Below are positions 57,900-60,833 of a DNA stretch of 60,833 bases, piece by piece. Position 1 is the first letter of the stretch; each line of letters begins with the position of its first letter. Source of the stretch: Flavobacteriales bacterium UBA1694. GTDB taxonomy: Bacteria; Bacteroidota; Bacteroidia; Flavobacteriales; Weeksellaceae. The position numbers and the translations under genes were made by a program. The DNA is taken from positions 22,278 to 83,110 of the forward strand of contig DCJS01000007.1 in assembly GCA_002319955.1 (NCBI GenBank), given 5' to 3'. A model generated the notes under the pieces. It was not told where the DNA came from and made no database searches. It was given only the letters and a program-made list of their open reading frames with translations.

Positions 57900-58937
57900 T
57901 CAAAAATTGAACCTTTTTAAATCAACCTCCATGGGAAGCGCACTTTGCGTCTCGATATGCTTAAATAAAAAAGGCGCATAAAAATTTCCATTGAGTACCC
58001 CGCGTGCACCAAGTCCATTAAAAACAAATAAATTAGGAAACTTGGCGCTCGCCCCTAAAATAGGTCTTCGGTCTCTTACCGTTGGGCGAAACCCAAATTG
58101 CGCATCTAGGTTTTCCACAGGGCCTGAATAGAATTCTTCTAAACCTCTCTTTAGCTGCTCGATGGCCACCGGATCTATTTCGTTGGTTTCTGAGTGACGA
58201 TCGTAGGTACCGCCGTAATAAAATTGCTGTTTTGAAAGTGGGAATAAGAAATGTTTCTTCTTCACCACATGAGTCAGATTGCCACCGCTGGGAAGCGTGA
58301 GTGTTAGGCGGTGCCCTTTATTTGGAATCACAGGGAGATCTTTGAAAAAGGGGTTTTCTCTTACCCCCATGCCCTCGGCAAACACCACATGGCTAAAGGC
58401 TAGCTCCTTGTATCTGCCCGCTGAGGCATCAAGAGCCTGGTAATCAAACTGTTCTTCCTTTAAGATCTGCCTGTCTTTTAAAGCAGTCGTAAGACCTTTA
58501 AAAAACGCCTCGACATCTATTCGACCAGAATGCTTCACTTTGCCAACACCATAAGGATTGGCTATTCCCTCAAGGGTTATGTCGTCAAGAGAAAGAAATG
58601 GAGCAAGACTTGGATTTTGCGCTTTAGATTTCCAAAGCAATCTTTCCTTTTCATCATGGAAAATGCGGTGGATCGGCTCGTGGATGAAATAATTAACCCC
58701 CGTATACTGAGCGATTTCTTCAAGAGACTGGTGAAGAGACTCAATTTGCTCCATCGCCCGATCAAAGGTGGTGAACTTCTTCAGAACAACGGGATTTACG
58801 AGCCCCGCTGATACTCGTGAAGCGCCTTTTTCGCCCTCAGAAAATAGCTGAAAGGATTTGCCGTTCTTGATAAGTTGATGCGCGAAAAACAGGGCGCCAA
58901 ACCCATCGCCAACAATAATGTAATCGAGCTTTTTCAT
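57900..58937 (-). CDS. FAD-dependent oxidoreductase, DAO family
   Basis: A 345-residue D-amino-acid-oxidase-fold flavoprotein. The N-terminal FAD motif is VGDGFGALFFAHQL, a GxGxxG variant, followed by ASRVSAGLVNPV; the C-terminal flavin motif is RPTVRDRRPILG and LGARGVLNG. It is related to glycine oxidase/ThiO and to the MnmC oxidase domain, but no fused or adjacent MnmD methyltransferase is visible in the window. Substrate unknown. It is the first gene of a probable operon with the MFS exporter. Confidence 0.88.
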   Translation of the reverse strand: MKKLDYIIVGDGFGALFFAHQLIKNGKSFQLFSEGEKGASRVSAGLVNPVVLKKFTTFDRAMEQIESLHQSLEEIAQYTGVNYFIHEPIHRIFHDEKERLLWKSKAQNPSLAPFLSLDDITLEGIANPYGVGKVKHSGRIDVEAFFKGLTTALKDRQILKEEQFDYQALDASAGRYKELAFSHVVFAEGMGVRENPFFKDLPVIPNKGHRLTLTLPSGGNLTHVVKKKHFLFPLSKQQFYYGGTYDRHSETNEIDPVAIEQLKRGLEEFYSGPVENLDAQFGFRPTVRDRRPILGASAKFPNLFVFNGLGARGVLNGNFYAPFLFKHIETQSALPMEVDLKRFNF

Positions 58938-58988
58938 AATTAGTCTTAAAAAAACAAAGGGCGCAGCCCTTAAACTTTAGTAAAAAAA

Positions 58989-59016
58989 TATAGCCACTCA
59001 AAACGGAGTGGCTATA
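58989..59016 (-). terminator. Terminator of glmS
   Basis: 11 bp stem TATAGCCACTC / GAGTGGCTATA with a 6-nt loop, followed on the minus strand by TATTTTTTTA. A smaller hairpin AGACTC/GAGTCT lies at 59031-59045. Confidence 0.85.
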
Positions 59017-59063
59017 ATTCTATTTTTAACAGACTCTAGGAGTCTTTTTGTACGAATTAAGTC

Positions 59064-60833
59064 CTATTCTACCGTTACAGATTTAGCTAAGTTCCTCGGT
59101 TGGTCCACATTGGCACCTCGGTAAACAGCAATATAGTAAGATAAGAGCTGAAGTGGCACTGCAGCAACAATAGGAGAAAAACATTCAGATGTATCAGGAA
59201 TCTCAATCACATGATCTGCCACGTTTGCAACCTGCTCATCCCCCTTATTAACCACAGCAATTACCTGTCCTTTACGGGCTTTAATTTCCTGAACATTACT
59301 CACAATTTTATCGTAATGCCCTCTTTTAGGAGCAATAATAACAATCGGCATGTTTTCGTCAATCAGGGCAATTGGTCCGTGCTTCATTTCGGCGGCTGGA
59401 TAGCCTTCCGCATGAATATAGGAGATTTCTTTAAGCTTGAGGGCACCTTCTAACGCAGAAGGATAGTTATAACCACGGCCTAAATAAAGGAAGTTGGTCG
59501 CGTCAATATAGTTCTTCGCAATTTCTTTAACATTCTCATGAGTAAGTTCAAGGACTTCTTCAATCTTCTTAGGAATTTGTTCTAATTCCGTAATGAGTCT
59601 CATGAATTCCTGGTTACTTAAATTCCCGTTGTGCTTGCCTAATTTAAGTGCAATAAGCGATAAAACGGTAAGCTGAGCTGTAAATGCCTTCGTTGAAGCC
59701 ACCCCAATTTCAGGTCCTGCGTGGGTATAAGATCCCGCATCCGTAATACGCGCAATCGAGGAATCGACCACATTACAAATACCGTAAATAAAGGCTCCTC
59801 TTTCTTTGGCAAGCTTCAAAGCAGCCATGGTATCGGCTGTTTCTCCAGACTGAGAAATGGCAATAACCACGTCTTTATTCGTAAGAATTGGATTTCTATA
59901 GCGGAATTCAGAGGCATACTCCACTTCCACCGGTACGCGTGCAAACTCTTCGATTAGGTATTCTCCTACGAGCCCTGCGTGCCATGAGGTTCCACAGGCA
60001 ATAATAATAATCCGATTGGCATTATTAAAGCGCTCCAAGTGGTCCCAAATTCCGGCCATTTTAATGATGCCCTCCTCAACAAGAAGACGCCCTCTCATGG
60101 TATCATGAATAGATTTAGGCTGTTCGAAAATTTCTTTTAACATGAAATGCTCGTACCCTCCTTTTTCAATCTGCTCTAAACTTAATTTAAGTTCTTGAAT
60201 GGCTGGATCAATAATTGAATTATCAGCAATAGTTCTAATTTCCACCCCTTTTTCAAGTGAGATGGTTGCCATATGGCCTTCCTCCAAATAAATCGCTTCT
60301 TTCGTGAACTCAATAAAGGGAGAGGCATCAGAGGCAATAAAGTATTCTTTGTCTCCAAGTCCAATGGCCAGTGGCGAGCCTAAACGTGCCACAACAAGAA
60401 GACCCGGGAAATCATCGTGCATTACGGTAATTGCGTAAGCCCCATAAACTTCGTTTAATGCTAAACGTACAGAGGTTACAAAATCGTAATCTTTCCCTAT
60501 TTCCATGAAATACTGAATGAGGTTTACAAGGACCTCAGTATCCGTTTCCGATTCAAATGTGTACCCTTTGCCTGTAAGCATGGTACGAAGCGTATCGTAA
60601 TTTTCAATAATTCCGTTGTGAACTAAAGCAATTTTACCGCTATTAGAAAGATGCGGATGCGAATTGCGATCACTCGGAACGCCGTGTGTGGCCCACCGTG
60701 TATGGCCCATTCCAACACTTGCTTTTCCCTTTAATTCTGAAGAAATGGCAACAAGATCTTCAACTTTCCCCTTGGTCTTAGCGACACTAAAGTTTGAACC
60801 GTCTGTATCGAGTACTATTCCTGCACTGTCATA
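59064..60833 (-). CDS. glmS: Glutamine--fructose-6-phosphate aminotransferase, N-terminus cut by window edge
   Basis: GlmS makes glucosamine-6-phosphate, the entry to peptidoglycan and LPS amino sugars. 589 residues are visible, beginning at YDSAGIVL; about 30 N-terminal residues including the catalytic Cys1 lie beyond the window. The glutaminase domain shows GHTRWATHGVPSDRNSHPH; two SIS isomerase domains follow (ACGTSWHAGLVGEYLIEE; SQSGETADTMAAL; LGRGYNYPSALEGALKLKE; EMKHGPIALID) and the classic C-terminus PRNLAKSVTVE is intact. No glmS ribozyme is expected in this phylum, and none could be seen because the 5' end is missing. Confidence 0.97.
   Translation of the reverse strand, partial: YDSAGIVLDTDGSNFSVAKTKGKVEDLVAISSELKGKASVGMGHTRWATHGVPSDRNSHPHLSNSGKIALVHNGIIENYDTLRTMLTGKGYTFESETDTEVLVNLIQYFMEIGKDYDFVTSVRLALNEVYGAYAITVMHDDFPGLLVVARLGSPLAIGLGDKEYFIASDASPFIEFTKEAIYLEEGHMATISLEKGVEIRTIADNSIIDPAIQELKLSLEQIEKGGYEHFMLKEIFEQPKSIHDTMRGRLLVEEGIIKMAGIWDHLERFNNANRIIIIACGTSWHAGLVGEYLIEEFARVPVEVEYASEFRYRNPILTNKDVVIAISQSGETADTMAALKLAKERGAFIYGICNVVDSSIARITDAGSYTHAGPEIGVASTKAFTAQLTVLSLIALKLGKHNGNLSNQEFMRLITELEQIPKKIEEVLELTHENVKEIAKNYIDATNFLYLGRGYNYPSALEGALKLKEISYIHAEGYPAAEMKHGPIALIDENMPIVIIAPKRGHYDKIVSNVQEIKARKGQVIAVVNKGDEQVANVADHVIEIPDTSECFSPIVAAVPLQLLSYYIAVYRGANVDQPRNLAKSVTVE

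Noticed and set aside
1..60833. CRISPR arrays, insertion sequences, prophage or integrase genes
   Set aside because: I looked for regularly spaced repeats, transposase motifs and phage structural genes and found none.

Overview
The window is a chromosomal segment of a member of the Bacteroidota, most likely class Flavobacteriia (Weeksellaceae/Flavobacteriaceae type). Evidence: promoters follow the Bacteroidota pattern TTTG-N19-TAnnTTTG; the gene set is flavobacterial in style (paired M16 peptidases, DUF5916 and DUF3108 proteins, split transketolase, tsaD next to tamB, SecG with an Ala/Pro tail, ferredoxin next to a TrxR-like FNR); intergenic DNA is AT-rich. I see no insertion sequence, prophage, integrase, rRNA operon or CRISPR array. 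Both edges cut a gene: polA on the left lacks its C-terminus, glmS on the right lacks its first residues.

Layout. 1-6 kb: polA (minus), an overlapping HipA-like kinase/DUF3037 pair (plus) and a PcrA/UvrD helicase (minus). 6-16 kb: two secreted M16 peptidases, a noncoding stretch with a candidate small RNA, secG, recR, a lipoprotein, pepD-DUF2200, and an FNR-ferredoxin operon. 15-24 kb: DUF3108 and DUF5916 envelope proteins, pheS, a YceI lipoprotein, a lone ABC ATPase, a likely 6S-type RNA, yjdM and an rRNA m5C methyltransferase. 23.8-28 kb: a Crp/Fnr regulator divergent from an atypical cbb3-like heme-copper oxidase operon (CcoN with an N-terminal extension, a CcoO-cytochrome c fusion and two small membrane proteins). 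28-31 kb: an arsenic operon (arsR, DUF6428, metallophosphoesterase, ACR3 pump) with two near-identical ArsR operators. 31-34.9 kb: a J-domain/KTSC protein, a FAD monooxygenase carrying DnaJ-type zinc motifs, a Gfo/Idh/MocA dehydrogenase and MgtC. 35-44 kb: tRNA-Ser(GGA), asparaginase, trmH-type and rsmE methyltransferases, tsaD and a giant tamB. 44-46 kb: an Lrp regulator, then a membrane protein-Rrf2-RIC module for Fe-S/nitrosative stress. 46-61 kb: split transketolase, a sodium:solute symporter, a CPA2 antiporter, small redox enzymes (pirin, luciferase-like, catalase), an MFS exporter with a DAO oxidase, and glmS.

How the genes relate. Most are housekeeping. The accessory content is stress-oriented: arsenite export, Fe-S repair with an iron-sulfur Rrf2 sensor, an Fnr-type regulator beside a terminal-oxidase-like complex, catalase, and a K+/H+-type antiporter. 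The parts least explained by known systems are the HipA_2-DUF3037 pair, the atypical oxidase operon, the arsenic operon with a phosphoesterase and paired Cys tails, the DnaJ-zinc-motif monooxygenase, and the candidate pseudoknot RNA at 9.84-9.94 kb. A recurring feature is a -7 box whose last base lies 5-8 nt before the ATG, which predicts leaderless or nearly leaderless mRNAs for several information-processing genes.
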